Positions 1 to 11,400 of a stretch of DNA of 64,000 nucleotides are shown piece after piece. The position numbers and the translations under genes are program-made. Position 1 is the stretch's first letter. Each line of letters opens with the position of its first letter. A model generated the notes under the pieces. That model saw nothing but the letters and a program-made list of their open reading frames with translations. It did not search any database and was not told where the DNA came from. This DNA comes from Georgenia sp. M64 (GTDB lineage: Bacteria > Actinomycetota > Actinomycetes > Actinomycetales > Actinomycetaceae): NCBI RefSeq assembly GCF_038049925.1, contig NZ_CP145809.1, positions 3,010,599-3,074,598 on the forward strand. Direction: 5' to 3'.

Positions 1-49
1 ACCTCATCCATCCCGGCCAGCTGCTCCAGGCCCCGAGCGAGGAGATCCC

Positions 50-568
50 ATGAGTACACCGACCGTCACCCGGCCACCGACGGCGGGCGAGCCGCACCGC
101 GCGGTGCGACGGCCCCCGCACGGCCTGGCCGCCACGGACGTGCCACGGACGTCCTCCGCCCGCCCGTGGGACCGGGTCCGGTTCACCGGCCCGGCAGCGG
201 CCCGGGCGTCGCAGGACCCGCCTGGGGAGCCGGGTGAGCTTCCCGATCCTCAGCAGTGGGCGGGGGCGCTCGTGCGGTCCGCCGTCGAGGCCCTGCTGGG
301 TGTCCGTCCGACGGCGCAGCTGGCTCGTTGGCTCAGCTCCGAGCTGTACGACTCCCTCGCCCGCCGGGCAGGTCTGGCGGTGCGGGTGCTGGGGCGGCCG
401 GCGGTCGCACGCCGGGCCATGGTGCGGCGGGTCCACGTGTGCGAGGTGGGACCCGGGGCCGTCGAGGCCTCCGTGGTGGTCCACGACGGTGAACGCGTGC
501 GAGCGGCCGCGGTGCGCCTCGAGGCGCACCGCGGCCGCTGGCGGGCCACCGCCCTGGAGATCGGCTGA
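50..568 (+). CDS. Rv3235 family protein
   Basis: Encodes 172 residues. Residues 1-65 are Pro/Arg-rich and probably disordered. From about residue 68 (WAGALVRSAVEALLGVRP) there is a compact alpha+beta domain ending in short strands (VEASVVVHDGERV, GRWRATALEIG). This is the layout of the Rv3235 family, a small cytoplasmic protein of unknown function that lies near secA1 in mycobacteria, and secA is indeed close by here on the other strand. The ATG at 50 is preceded by AGGAGA at 40-45, which fixes the start. No enzymatic motif is visible. The family call rests on the conserved C-terminal pattern plus synteny; the function is unknown. Confidence 0.75.
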   Translation: MSTPTVTRPPTAGEPHRAVRRPPHGLAATDVPRTSSARPWDRVRFTGPAAARASQDPPGEPGELPDPQQWAGALVRSAVEALLGVRPTAQLARWLSSELYDSLARRAGLAVRVLGRPAVARRAMVRRVHVCEVGPGAVEASVVVHDGERVRAAAVRLEAHRGRWRATALEIG

Positions 569-573
569 TTCGA

Positions 574-629
574 CTGACCGGCTGACCGGCTGACCGGCTG
601 ACCGGCTGACCGGCTGACCGGCTGACCGG
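574..629. repeat. Seven perfect tandem copies of CTGACCGG
   Basis: An 8-bp unit, CTGACCGG, is repeated seven times without error and fills the space between two convergent genes (stop codons at 566-568 and 630-632). CCGG recurs every 8 bp and is self-complementary, so short CCGG/CCGG hairpins can form. This may contribute to termination or be a slippage-prone microsatellite. No other terminator is seen between these genes. Confidence 0.9.
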
Positions 630-1247
630 CTACAGGTTCCGGAACATCTGGTCGAACGACGGCACGTCGCCGTAGAGGTCCGCCGGTCCGGCGTTCTCGC
701 GGGCCGCCACCATCTCCGCGAGCTCACGACCGGCCCGGGCGATCCGGTTCGGCAGGGGGTTGACGGTGTCCGTCTCCCCGGCCCAGTCCTCGGTGGCGGC
801 GAAGACCGATGTCGTCGCGACGTCGGCGCGCAGGTAGGTCAGCAGCGGCCGGACCGAGTACTCCAGCGCCAGGGAGTGCCGCGCGGTTCCCCCGGTGGCG
901 CCGAGGAGGACAGGCATCCCGACGAGGGCGTCCTTGTCGATCACGTCGACGAACGACTTGAACAGGCCCGAGTACGTCGTGGTGAAGATCGGCGTGACCG
1001 CGACGAGACCGTCCGCGCGGGTCACCTTGTCCATCACCTCCGCCAGGGCTCCGGTCGCGAAGCCGGTGAGCATGGTGTTGACGATTTCGTGCGCGACGTC
1101 CCGCAGCTCGACGGTCTCGACGGTGGCGGTGACCCCGCGCGCGTCGAGCTCGGTGACGGTGGCGCCGGCCAGACGGTCCGCCAGCAACCGGGTGGAGGAC
1201 GGCCGGCCCAGGCCCGCCGAGACGACGACGATGGTGCGCTCGCTCAT
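630..1247 (-). CDS. NAD(P)H-dependent FMN reductase (flavodoxin-like, CE1759 type)
   Basis: A 205-residue flavodoxin-fold reductase that would supply reduced FMN to the monooxygenase encoded just upstream. The N-terminal strand and phosphate loop (IVVVSAGLGRPSSTRLLADRL, residues about 5-25) and the TPIFTTTYSGLFKSFVDV segment are typical of NADPH-dependent FMN reductases of the MsuE/CE1759 type. The reading frame stays open 41 codons further upstream, but that extension is low-complexity and overlaps the neighbour. The ATG at 1247, with an AGGA run just before it, gives the normal family start. It lies 28 bp after the LLM gene, so the two form one operon. Substrate unknown. Confidence 0.85.
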   Translation of the reverse strand: MSERTIVVVSAGLGRPSSTRLLADRLAGATVTELDARGVTATVETVELRDVAHEIVNTMLTGFATGALAEVMDKVTRADGLVAVTPIFTTTYSGLFKSFVDVIDKDALVGMPVLLGATGGTARHSLALEYSVRPLLTYLRADVATTSVFAATEDWAGETDTVNPLPNRIARAGRELAEMVAARENAGPADLYGDVPSFDQMFRNL

Positions 1248-1275
1248 GAGTGATCCTGCTTCCTGGTCGGTGCTC

Positions 1276-2463
1276 TCACAGCCCGAAGGCGGCGCCGGCG
1301 CGGTCAGCGGCGGCGGTGTCGTCCTCGGCGGTCCGGCCGGTCCACGTGTCCTCGCCGGCGACGTGGCCACCGGCGGCGGTGCCCGCCTGACGCGCCTTCG
1401 CGACGCGTTCGGCGTGGGTCGGGGGACCCGACGGGACGTCGGCCGGCCGGGTTGCCTCGTTCTCCTTGCGCAGCGCCGGGACGATCTCCTCGGCGAGGAG
1501 GTCGATCTGCTCGAGCACGGTCTTCAGCGGCAGCCCGGCGTGGTCGATGAGGAAGAGCTGACGCTGGTAGTGCCCGACCACGTCCTTCATCGCCGCGTAG
1601 CGGTCGATGATCTCCTGCGGTGAGCCCACCGTCAGCGGGGTCTCGGCGGAGAAGTCCTCCATCGAGGGCCCGTGGCCGTAGACCGGGGCGTTGTCGAAGT
1701 ACGGCCGGAACTCGGCCTTGGCGTCCTGGGAGTTCTTCCGGGCGAAGAACTGGCCGCCCAGCCCCACGATCGCCTGGTTCGCCGGCCCGTGGCCGTAGTG
1801 CTCGAACCGCTCCCGGTAGTACTGGACCATCCGGCGCGTGTGCGACAGGGGCCAGAAGATGTTGTTGTGGAAGAAGCCATCACCGTAGTAGGCGGCCTGC
1901 TCGGCGATCTCCGGGGACCGGATCGAGCCGTGCCAGACGAACGGCGGCACGCCGTCCAGCGGGCGGGGGGTGGCGGTGAAGCCCTGGAGCGGGGTCCGGA
2001 ACTTCCCCTGCCAGTCCACGACCTCCTCCTCCCAGAGGCGCCGCAGGAGGGCATAGTTCTCGATGGCGAGGTTGATGCCCTGGCGGATGTCCTTGCCGAA
2101 CCAGGGGTACACCGGCCCGGTGTTGCCCCGGCCCATCATGAGGTCCATGCGCCCGTCCGAGATCACCTGCAGCATGGCGTAGTCCTCGGCGATCTTCACC
2201 GGGTCGTTCGTCGTGATGAGGGTCGTCGCGGTGGACAGGACGATGTTCTTCGTCGTCCCGGCGAGGTAGCCGAGCATCGTCGTCGGCGAGGACGCCACGA
2301 ACGGCGGGTTGTGGTGCTCGCCGGTCGCGAAGACGTCCAGCCCCGCCTGGTCCGCGTGCTGCGCGATCCGCAGCATGGCCCGGACGCGCTCGGTGTCGTC
2401 GGGGGTGCGCCCCGTGGTGGGGTCGGTGGTGACGTCACTGACCGTGAAGATTCCGAACTGCAT
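1276..2463 (-). CDS. LLM-class flavin-dependent oxidoreductase (CE1758 family)
   Basis: A 395-residue luciferase-like monooxygenase with a TIM barrel that uses reduced flavin and O2. Typical features are MQFGIFTVSD at the N-terminus, a GEHHNPPF loop, LSTATTLITTNDPVKIAEDYAMLQVISDGRMDLMMGRGN (a flavin-binding core) and a C-terminal helix LLAEEIVPALR. The start at 2463 is preferred over the in-frame ATG five codons earlier because AGAGG lies 8 nt before it and the family begins MxFGxF. First gene of a two-gene operon with the FMN reductase, the classic two-component monooxygenase arrangement. The last 50 residues are polar and Ala/Thr-rich. The oxidised substrate cannot be inferred. Confidence 0.88.
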   Translation of the reverse strand: MQFGIFTVSDVTTDPTTGRTPDDTERVRAMLRIAQHADQAGLDVFATGEHHNPPFVASSPTTMLGYLAGTTKNIVLSTATTLITTNDPVKIAEDYAMLQVISDGRMDLMMGRGNTGPVYPWFGKDIRQGINLAIENYALLRRLWEEEVVDWQGKFRTPLQGFTATPRPLDGVPPFVWHGSIRSPEIAEQAAYYGDGFFHNNIFWPLSHTRRMVQYYRERFEHYGHGPANQAIVGLGGQFFARKNSQDAKAEFRPYFDNAPVYGHGPSMEDFSAETPLTVGSPQEIIDRYAAMKDVVGHYQRQLFLIDHAGLPLKTVLEQIDLLAEEIVPALRKENEATRPADVPSGPPTHAERVAKARQAGTAAGGHVAGEDTWTGRTAEDDTAAADRAGAAFGL

Positions 2464-2481
2464 GACCGCGCCTCTCATTTC

Positions 2482-2501
2482 GATGCATCTGCATGTACAT
2501 G
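2482..2501. promoter_or_regulatory. Adjacent short palindromes upstream of the flavin operon
   Basis: GATGCATC (2482-2489) and CATGTACATG (2492-2501) are two perfect short palindromes 19-38 bp upstream of the monooxygenase start, in a locally A+T-richer patch. They could be a repressor operator (for example MarR or TetR type). No regulator gene is adjacent, so this is a weak inference. Confidence 0.35.
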
Positions 2502-2550
2502 TCCGTCAACCACGACCCCTGTGCGGCTATTCCCGCCCCGGGACGACGAC

Positions 2551-2580
2551 GGCCCGCACCTGCGCGGGCAGGTGCGGGCC
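2551..2580 (-). terminator. secA terminator hairpin
   Basis: Perfect 12-bp inverted repeat (GGCCCGCACCTG / CAGGTGCGGGCC) with a 6-nt loop, 17 bp past the secA stop codon. There is no U-tract, as is usual in high-G+C actinobacteria. Confidence 0.75.
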
Positions 2581-2596
2581 TCGTCGGTCATCCTCC

Positions 2597-5449
<2,853 letters not shown>

Positions 5450-5663
5450 GCGCGAGCTCCCGGTGAGTGTTCCAGGCGCCGGCCGGACGGCACGGCGCGG
5501 GCGGCCCCGGCGGGCGCGCCCGTCCCCATCGTAGGCGTAGCACCGCCGCGGGCGACCGCGGGTCAGCCGCGGGCGAACCGGACACGCCCAGGCGGCGCGG
5601 GCGACGAGGCGCTACGGCCCGTCCGCGGACCGCAGGGAACGCTCCGGCGTCCCGCCCGGGCAC

Positions 5664-7028
5664 CTACCCGGGAGCGGCTGTCGTGGGGCTCCGGGCGAGG
5701 TGCCCCGCGACGTCGCGACCGAGAGGTCCGGCGAGGTCATGGGCGCCCGTGACCTCGCCGGCGAGGTGTCCGACGAGGTCGCGGGCGAGGCTGCCGCCCG
5801 CGTCGCCGTCGACCACGACGGCCCCCAGCCCGAGCCACTGCGCCGTCACGGCGAGCTCGGCGGCCAGCTCAGCCACGACCTCGGCGGCGCCGGGCCACAC
5901 CCCCGCCCCGGTGGCCGGCAGGCCCGGCACCCCGGCCGGGTCCTCCGCGTGCGCGGCCCGCACCCGCAGGACGCCCGCGGCGCGGTCCGCCTTGAGGTCC
6001 ACCCGAGCCACCAGGTGCTCACCGAGGAGGAACGGCAGGACGTAGTAGCCGTGGGTGCGCTGCGCCACCGGGGTGTAGATGCCGATCCGGTAGTGCATCC
6101 CCCAGATCTCGCGCAGGCGCCGGCGCTCGAACACCAGGGGGTCGAACGGCGCGAGCAGGGCCCGGGCGTGGGTGCTCCGGGGCAGCCTGGCCGAGGTGTG
6201 CAGGAACGCCGGGCGGGACCACCCGGCCACCCGGACCTCCTCGAGCGTGCCGTCGGCCACGAGCGCCGCGACGGCCCGGGCGGTCAGGGCCGCGGGGAGG
6301 CGGAAGTAGTCCGCGAGGCCCCGCAGCGTGGCGACCCCGTGCGCGGCGGCGGCGATCGCCACGAGCTCGCGCACGGCGTCGGCCTCCGCCGGGACGGGAC
6401 GCGCGAGCACCTCAGCGGGCAGCACCCGCTCGGTGAGGTCGTACGCGCGCTCGAACTGGGGCGTGCGACGGGCGGTGGCGATCTCCCCGATGTTGAACAG
6501 GTGCTCCAGGGCGTGCTTGGCCGGCGTCCAGTGCCAGCCCCACCCCTCCTGAGGGCCGCGTCGGTGGCCGAGCAGGTCGTGCACCTGGGAGGCGGTGACG
6601 GGCCCGCGGTCCGCGACCAGGTCACGGACGGCGTCGACGACGCCCGGGTGGAGGGCGAGCTCCCGACCCCAGTGGTTGCGCTCCCGGTGGCGCTCCATCC
6701 GCCACCGGAGCAGCTGGTAGGTCGCGGGCGGCACGTAGGACGCCTCGTGCGCCCAGTACTCCACCAGCCGCCTCGGCCGGCGTCCGGCGAGACGGTCGAG
6801 CAGGCCGACGTCGTACGGGCCCAGACGGGAGAAGACGGGCAGCAGGTGGGCGCGGGCGAGGACGTTGACGGAGTCGATCTGCAGCAGTCCGATCCGCTCG
6901 ACCAGCCTCGTCACGTGCCCGACCCCGACCGGTCCCACCGGCCGGGCCCGGTCGAGCCGCTGGGCTGCGACGGCGACCCGCCGCGCCTGGCCGGGGGTGA
7001 GCACGCGTGACGGCGTCGGTCCGGTCAT
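5664..7028 (-). CDS. Winged-helix DNA glycosylase, AlkX/YcaQ-type (HTH_42)
   Basis: A 454-residue protein of the family that includes Escherichia coli YcaQ (AlkX) and Streptomyces AlkZ, which unhook interstrand crosslinks or excise bulky alkylated bases. The segment RIGLLQIDSVNVLARAH contains Q50-I-D52, the Q-hydrophobic-D catalytic signature of the AlkX branch; AlkZ has Q-x-Q. EYWAHEASYVP and the later FDPLVFERRRL and THGYYVLPFLLG motifs are also typical. The last ~40 residues form a Gly/Asp/His-rich tail with near-repeats of DLVGHLAGEV and RDVAGHLARSP, not expected in the family. The ATG at 7028 follows GGATGGGG, which could act as SD or contain a -10-like element. No antibiotic cluster is adjacent, so a general repair role is more likely than self-resistance. 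Confidence 0.82.
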   Translation of the reverse strand: MTGPTPSRVLTPGQARRVAVAAQRLDRARPVGPVGVGHVTRLVERIGLLQIDSVNVLARAHLLPVFSRLGPYDVGLLDRLAGRRPRRLVEYWAHEASYVPPATYQLLRWRMERHRERNHWGRELALHPGVVDAVRDLVADRGPVTASQVHDLLGHRRGPQEGWGWHWTPAKHALEHLFNIGEIATARRTPQFERAYDLTERVLPAEVLARPVPAEADAVRELVAIAAAAHGVATLRGLADYFRLPAALTARAVAALVADGTLEEVRVAGWSRPAFLHTSARLPRSTHARALLAPFDPLVFERRRLREIWGMHYRIGIYTPVAQRTHGYYVLPFLLGEHLVARVDLKADRAAGVLRVRAAHAEDPAGVPGLPATGAGVWPGAAEVVAELAAELAVTAQWLGLGAVVVDGDAGGSLARDLVGHLAGEVTGAHDLAGPLGRDVAGHLARSPTTAAPG

Positions 7029-7066
7029 CGCCCCATCCTGCCGCGGCCCACCGACACCGGCCCCCG

Positions 7067-8152
7067 CTACGACGGTGCCGACGGCGCCGGTGCCGGTGCC
7101 GGTGGCACCGTCGACGCACGGACGACGAGCTCGACGGGCAGCACGAGGTGGTCGACGCCGCGTGCGTCCGGGATGCCGTCGCCGCCGTCGACCGCCCGGT
7201 CGGGCCGGATGCGTGCGAGCAGGAGGCGCACCATGGCACGGCCCTGCAGGACGGTGCGCTGCCGGACGGTCGTCAGCGGCGGCGACGAGAAGGCGGCGAC
7301 CTCGATGTCGTCGAACCCGACCAGGGCCACGTCGTCGGGCACGCGCCGTCCGGCGTCGTGGAGTGCCTTGAGAGCGCCCAGCGCGGTGAGGTCCGACGCC
7401 GCGAAGAGGCCGTCGAGGTCCGGCGCGCGGGCAAGGAGACGGGCCGTGGCGGCCTCGCCACCCGCCTGGCTGAAGTCACCGGGCTCGACGAGGTCGGGGT
7501 CGAACGCCGGGCCGAGCCCGGCGCGGAAACCGTCGAGCCGGTCGAGCCCGGCGGTCATGTCCTGGGGTCCGGCCACCGTGCCGACCACGGTGCGCCCGAG
7601 CCCGCGCAGGTGCTCGGCCGCCATGCGGGCCCCACCGACGTTGTCGTTGTCCACGTACGGCACCGAGACACCCGGCTGCATCGGACGGCCGCCGATGACC
7701 AGCGGGACGGCTGCCGCCTGGAGGGTGGGAGGCAGCGGGTCGACGCTCTCGTGCTCGGAGATCATCAGGACGCCGTCGACCGCCCCGGACGTGAGGTACC
7801 GGGACACGCGCCGGATCTCCTCCGGCGACTGGGTCATCATGATGACGAGCTGCAGCCCCGCAGTGCCCGCCTCCGCCGTGACCCCCCGGACGATGCCGCT
7901 GAAGAACGGGTCGCCGAACACGCGCACGTCCGGCTCGGACGCGACGAGGGCGATGGTGTCGGTGCGCCGGGTGACGAGGGTTCGTGCCGCGAGGTTCGGC
8001 TGGTAGCCCAGCGCCCTGATGGACTCCTCGACGCGGCGGCGGAGCTCGGGCGCCACGGTGGGGACGTCGTTGACCACCCGCGAGACCGTCGCGCGTGAGA
8101 CGCCCGCGTGGGCGGCCACCTGCTCGAGGCCGGCTCGACCGCTGGCGGGCAT
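7067..8152 (-). CDS. LacI-family transcriptional regulator
   Basis: 361 residues. The N-terminal helix-turn-helix and hinge (LEQVAAHAGVSRATVSRVVN, then LGYQPNLAARTL with the Leu of the minor-groove hinge helix) are followed by a periplasmic-binding-protein-like sensor domain. The ALVGFDDIEVAAFSSPPLTTV segment is the standard C-terminal signature of sugar-responsive members. It is divergent from the secreted beta-glucanase gene, with two palindromic operators in the 330-bp gap, so it probably represses that gene (and perhaps itself) until a glucan-derived oligosaccharide binds. The ATG at 8152 has GAGGGAG upstream. The C-terminus is an Ala/Pro run. The effector sugar is unknown. Confidence 0.92.
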   Translation of the reverse strand: MPASGRAGLEQVAAHAGVSRATVSRVVNDVPTVAPELRRRVEESIRALGYQPNLAARTLVTRRTDTIALVASEPDVRVFGDPFFSGIVRGVTAEAGTAGLQLVIMMTQSPEEIRRVSRYLTSGAVDGVLMISEHESVDPLPPTLQAAAVPLVIGGRPMQPGVSVPYVDNDNVGGARMAAEHLRGLGRTVVGTVAGPQDMTAGLDRLDGFRAGLGPAFDPDLVEPGDFSQAGGEAATARLLARAPDLDGLFAASDLTALGALKALHDAGRRVPDDVALVGFDDIEVAAFSSPPLTTVRQRTVLQGRAMVRLLLARIRPDRAVDGGDGIPDARGVDHLVLPVELVVRASTVPPAPAPAPSAPS

Positions 8153-8259
8153 GAATCTCCCTCGGGGACGTCCCGCCGTGCGGCCGGGTCACCCGAATCC
8201 TACGGGGACGCGCCCCCGCCGCCCTTGTGATCGCGCCGACCCTCGTGCCATGCTCACCC

Positions 8260-8279
8260 GTGAGAGAGCGCTCTCTCAC
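8260..8279. promoter_or_regulatory. LacI-type operator 1
   Basis: Perfect 20-bp palindrome GTGAGAGAGCGCTCTCTCAC with the central CG typical of LacI-family operators. Its core AGAGCGCTCT is identical to that of operator 2, 67 bp away centre to centre. Confidence 0.8.
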
Positions 8280-8329
8280 CGCCTGACCCCCACACACCAC
8301 TCGGCAACGTCCGGAAACGCGCTCAGCGA

Positions 8330-8343
8330 TGAGAGCGCTCTCA
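8330..8343. promoter_or_regulatory. LacI-type operator 2
   Basis: Perfect 14-bp palindrome TGAGAGCGCTCTCA. It differs from the Streptomyces CebR operator (TGGGAGCGCTCCCA, from memory) at two symmetrical positions. Lying about 140 bp before the glucanase start, it probably overlaps or flanks that promoter. Confidence 0.82.
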
Positions 8344-8482
8344 CCATCAGACGGGGCCGCCCACATCGTCATCGGCCCACGGGCGGGTCGCCGACGAACG
8401 GGACGCCTGGACGCGTACCAGTCCCGGCCGGCCGTGGACGTCCGGCACCGCACACGAAGGACCCATCGAGAGGACCCACGCC

Positions 8483-11400
8483 ATGACCGCTTCGAAACAT
8501 CCCCCGTCACGCCTCCGGCGCGGGGCCGCGCTGGCCACCGCGGCCGCGCTCTCCCTCACGGCGGTCGGCGTGGCCGGCGCCGCAGGCGCCGAGCCGCCCG
8601 TGCTCGTCGTGGAGGACTTCGAGTCCCTGCCGTCCGGCACCGACCCGGACGGCGTCCCGGTCGGGTTCACCACCTTCCAGGGCGCCGGCAGCACGGTGAC
8701 GATCGACAGCGCCTCGCCGCCCGCGACCGCCGACGGGGTCGACGGTCATGCGCTCCGGATGGAGGTCGACGTGACCTCCTACGCCGGTGTCGTCGACGCG
8801 TTCACGAACGAGGCGGTGAACCAGTGGGTCCCGCAGGACTGGAGCGCGTACAAGGGGTTCACCATGTGGCTCCACGGCCTCGGGACCGGGAACACGCTGT
8901 TCGTCGACCTGCTCGAGAACCGCAACCCGGGCTCGACGAGCGACGACGCCGAGCGGTGGTCGGTGGACGTCGTGGACGACTTCACCGGCTGGCGCGAGAT
9001 CTCGATCCCCTTCTCCGAGCTGACCCGCAAGGGCGTGGGCAACAACGCGCCGGACGACGGCTTCGAGGGCACCGAGGTGCACGGCTGGGCCCTCGGCGCC
9101 CTCGGCACCGGCGGAGCGCGCACCTACTGGGTGGACAACGTCGGCGTCTACGGCGTCGCGGAGGTCCCGGACCTGGCGGTGGGCCTTGCCACCCGGAACG
9201 TCGACGTCCCGGAGGGAACGACCGGTGACGTCACGGTCAGGCTGAACCGGACCATGAGGGAGGAGGACCCGGACCAGGTGACGGTCGACTACGCCGTCGA
9301 GCCGGGCACCGCGCAGGCGGGTCGCGACTACACGCCCGTCGCCGGCACCCTCACCTTCACCAAGGACGGGCCGCGCGAGCTCACCTTCCCCCTCGAGACG
9401 GCCGACAACGGCAAGGACGACGGCGACCGACGCGTCATCCTGCGCCTCTCCGACCCGGTCGGCGCCGCGGCGGGCATCATGCAGGCGGCCGGCACGATCC
9501 TCGACGACGAACCGTACGACCCCCTGCTCCTCGACGACTTCGAGCGCACGCCCGACCTGTGGGACGGCGGCGACGCCGTCACGCTGGACAACCCCGAGAT
9601 CGCGGCCGGGGACGCCGACGCGCTGCCCGGTCAGGGCGCGCAGGAGCGTGTCCTCGCGGCGACCGTGGGCGGGCCCGTCGGCGTCGACATCGCGGTGGAG
9701 GGACAGCTCTGCAACGCCGGCAACGGCGTCGTCACCGTGAGCCTGCTCAGCACCCCCGGCTTCGACGCGACGAGCGTGGACCACACCACGGTCACCCTCG
9801 GGGACGCGCACGAGACGCACGTCGACCGCACGGGCCAGGCGCGGCGCCACGAGACCGACACCGACGGCGACGGGCGCACCGACCTCGTGCTCCACCTCCG
9901 CGCGAAGGAGACGGGCCTGGCGTGCGACGACCAGGCGCTCCCCCTCGCCGGTGAGACCTTCGACGGCCGGGCTATCACGAACCGGCCCACCCAGGAGCGC
10001 TTCGGTCGCGACTTCGCGCTGGGCCAGGACTGGTCCGCGACCGAGGGGATGTCGTTCTGGTACCGCGGGCAGGGCACCGGCGACGAGATCAGCGTCGAGG
10101 TCCTCGACAACCGTGCCCCCGACCCGGGTCCGCAGGGGTGGGACCTCGTCTGGTCGGACGAGTTCGACGAGGCCGCCGGCACCCGACCGAACCCCGACAA
10201 CTGGGGCTACGAGCTCGGTGACGGCACCGTCAACGGCATCCCCGGGTGGGGCAACAGCGAGCCGCAGTACTACACGGACAGCCCGGACAACGCCGCGACC
10301 GACGGCGAGGGCAACCTCGTCATCACCGCGCGCGAGGCGGACGGCGAGCAGTGCTACTACGGCGAGTGCGAGTACACCTCGGCGCGCCTGCTGTCCAAGC
10401 ACAAGGCGGAGTTCGCGTACGGCCGCATCGAGGCCCGCATCCAGGTGCCCGACGGCGGCGCCGGCCTCTGGCCGGCCTTCTGGAGCCTCGGCACGGACAT
10501 CGAGCAGGTGGGCTGGCCCCAGACCGGTGAGATCGACTTCATGGAGTACGTCAGCCGCATCCCCGGCGAGGTCTTCGGCACCGTCCACGGCCCCGGCTAC
10601 TCCGGCGGCGAGGCCTACGGGGACATCATGACCGTCGAGGGCGACGTGCCCGGGGCGTTCCGCACCACCACCATCGTGTGGGGGCCCGACCGCATCGAGT
10701 GGTACCTGGACGGCACGCTCTACCACACCGCCACCCCGGCGGACGTGGCACCGGACGAGTGGGTCTTCAACGACCCGGTCTTCCTGCTCCTCAACATGGC
10801 GGTCGGCGGGAGCTTCGGCGGGGCCGTCGACCCGACCGTGGCCTTCCCCCAGGAGATGAAGGTGGACTACGTCCGGGTCTTCCAGGGTCCGGACACGGCC
10901 GAGCGCTTCGAGGCCTCCTTCGTCGACGACTCCACGGGCTGGCGACAGGTCTCGCTCCCCTTCACCGACTTCGAGCGCAGCGCGGACCAGCCGGCGGGTG
11001 CCCCCGACGACGGGTTCGGGCTCGACGAGGTCTGGGGCTACGGGTTCGGTGTCCCCAGCGGGTCCGGGACCGTGCTGCTCGACCAGGTGCGCCTGAGCGA
11101 CACCACCGCGCCGGAGGTGACCATCACCGACGACGTCGCGGCCGAGACCGCGACCGGTGACGTGACCTTCACCTTCACCTTCTCGGAGGACGTGGGCACG
11201 AGCTTCACCGCCTCCGACGTCGTCCTGACCGGCGGCACGAAGGGCGCGTTCACGCGGGTCGACGCGACGCACGCCACGGTCGTGGCGCGTCCGCCGGCCG
11301 ACAGCACCGGGACGCTCGAGGTCGCGGTCGCCGCGGGGGCCGTCAGCGACATCGCCGGCAACACGAACGCCGCGGGCGCGAGCGCCCGGCAGGCCTACGA

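Larger units (their letters stand above)
8153..8482. other. Divergent control region between lacI-type gene and GH16 gene
   Basis: 330 bp without a gene. It holds the two palindromic operators listed separately, GAGGGAG serving the regulator on the minus strand, and a moderately G-rich stretch before the glucanase ATG at 8483. I see no small ORF with plausible codon use and no hairpin terminator. Confidence 0.7.

Noticed and set aside
8507-11272. 921-codon open frame antisense to the GH16 gene
   Set aside because: Composition is the Arg/Gly/Val-rich type produced by reading a high-G+C gene backwards, and the + strand gene has clear domains and a signal peptide.
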